Positions 63,628 to 64,000 of a stretch of 64,000 nucleotides of DNA are shown here, in pieces; position 1 is the stretch's first letter; the number at the start of each line of letters is the position of its first letter. A program made the translations under genes and the position numbers. This DNA comes from Pseudarthrobacter sp. Fe7 (lineage in GTDB: Bacteria > Actinomycetota > Actinomycetes > Actinomycetales > Micrococcaceae). The DNA lies in assembly GCA_024372495.1 (NCBI GenBank), contig CP099977.1, positions 1,240,001 through 1,304,000 on the forward strand, given 5' to 3'. The notes beneath the pieces were generated by a model. It was not told where the DNA came from, ran no database searches, and saw only the letters and a list, made by a program, of their open reading frames with translations.

Positions 63628-64000
63628 ATGCAGACCCCTCCCACGGCGGGCGTTGAAGCCGGGCAGGGCCAGACAATGCCGTCAGCCCCAACTCATCCGT
63701 CCGGCAGCGTTGAAGCCCTGTGCGAATCAGCCAGCGCGGCCTCAGGCAAAAGCATCAGCCCCTCGCTCTACAACTCGGATCTTGCCCCCACCAAGCGCGC
63801 TGGCCGCAGCTGGACCAGCTACAGTATCTTCACCCTCTGGGCGAACGACGTGCACAGCCTGGGCAACTACGCCTTCGCCATCGGCCTTTTCGCCTTGGGG
63901 CTGGGCGGATGGCAGATCCTCATGGCACTCGGCATCGGTGCAGCGCTGTTGTTCGGCCTCCTTACGCTGTCCGGTTTCATGGGCGTCAAGACCGGTGTTC
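63628..64000 (+). CDS. NCS1-family nucleobase/allantoin permease, 5' part
   Basis: 124 codons are present before the window ends. A hydrophilic N-tail is followed by YNSDLAPTKRAGRSWTSYSIFTLWANDVHSLGNYAFAIGLF, a strong NCS1 signature, and the first two membrane helices. NCS1 carriers import allantoin, hydantoins, cytosine or uracil. An allantoin role would suit this purine island but cannot be fixed from the visible part. Confidence 0.87.
   Translation, partial: MQTPPTAGVEAGQGQTMPSAPTHPSGSVEALCESASAASGKSISPSLYNSDLAPTKRAGRSWTSYSIFTLWANDVHSLGNYAFAIGLFALGLGGWQILMALGIGAALLFGLLTLSGFMGVKTGV

Overview
The window is high-GC (roughly 65-70%) DNA with actinobacterial gene content: GAF-ANTAR regulators, an HspR/Hsp20 pair, homodimeric AceE, a LigD-type polymerase, DesA3-like desaturase chemistry and DUF222/HNH remnants. 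Protein wording and the set of purine/glyoxylate genes fit a soil Micrococcaceae (Arthrobacter/Pseudarthrobacter type). No rRNA, tRNA, CRISPR array, prophage or intact insertion sequence was seen.

Layout. 1-11 kb: two MDR alcohol dehydrogenases, a nitronate monooxygenase, SRPBCC proteins, two GAF-ANTAR genes, an ArsR/AHSA1 pair and a class A penicillin-binding protein. 11-20.7 kb: PadR regulator with Gly-Phe repeats, ammonium transporter, nitrilase-fold hydrolase, DUF202 membrane proteins, an L-2-hydroxyglutarate oxidase remnant, an LLM oxidoreductase and a ferredoxin-reductase/fatty-acid-desaturase pair. 20.7-31.5 kb: ArsR/cation-efflux pair, a broken haloperoxidase, a response regulator, a third GAF-ANTAR gene, adenylate kinase, an epimerase, a PAP2 phosphatase, a small heat-shock island (HspR, Hsp20, J-domain protein), a GH1 beta-glucosidase and an App1-like phosphatase. 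31.5-36.6 kb: DUF72, GH15 glucoamylase-like enzyme, HAD phosphatase and a third MDR dehydrogenase. 36.7-60.5 kb: a purine-to-malate island: ureidoglycine aminohydrolase (allE), DUF6986 aldolase-like protein, malate synthase, malic enzyme, an IclR regulator, an NCS2 permease, urate oxidase, an amidohydrolase, guanine deaminase, a second purine permease, XdhC, FAD and fused FeS/Mo subunits of a xanthine-dehydrogenase-like enzyme and a molybdenum-cofactor nucleotidyltransferase, interspersed with GH16, LigD polymerase, aldo/keto reductase and uracil-DNA glycosylase genes. 60.6-64 kb: aceE and the start of an NCS1 permease.

The genes suggest uptake and oxidation of guanine, hypoxanthine and xanthine to urate and onward to glyoxylate, with glyoxylate condensed to malate by malate synthase and malate turned to pyruvate by malic enzyme. 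The steps between urate and ureidoglycine, and the final ureidoglycolate step, are not in the window. TTTC/GAAA-type repeats recur upstream of malic enzyme, a small ORF next to urate oxidase, guanine deaminase and aceE, and could be targets of the IclR protein at 42.1 kb.

The most striking signal is not a gene. About 32 otherwise intact reading frames carry a +1 insertion in the middle of an AGCT (AGCCT or AGGCT), almost always in the context SSAGCTSS. Removing the one base restores family-typical protein sequence every time. A dozen further lesions are one-base losses in G/C runs. The likeliest cause is systematic consensus error of a long-read assembly at a modified AGCT motif plus homopolymers. 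Genes carrying only these lesions are listed as CDS with the lesion stated; genes with real missing parts are listed as pseudogenes.
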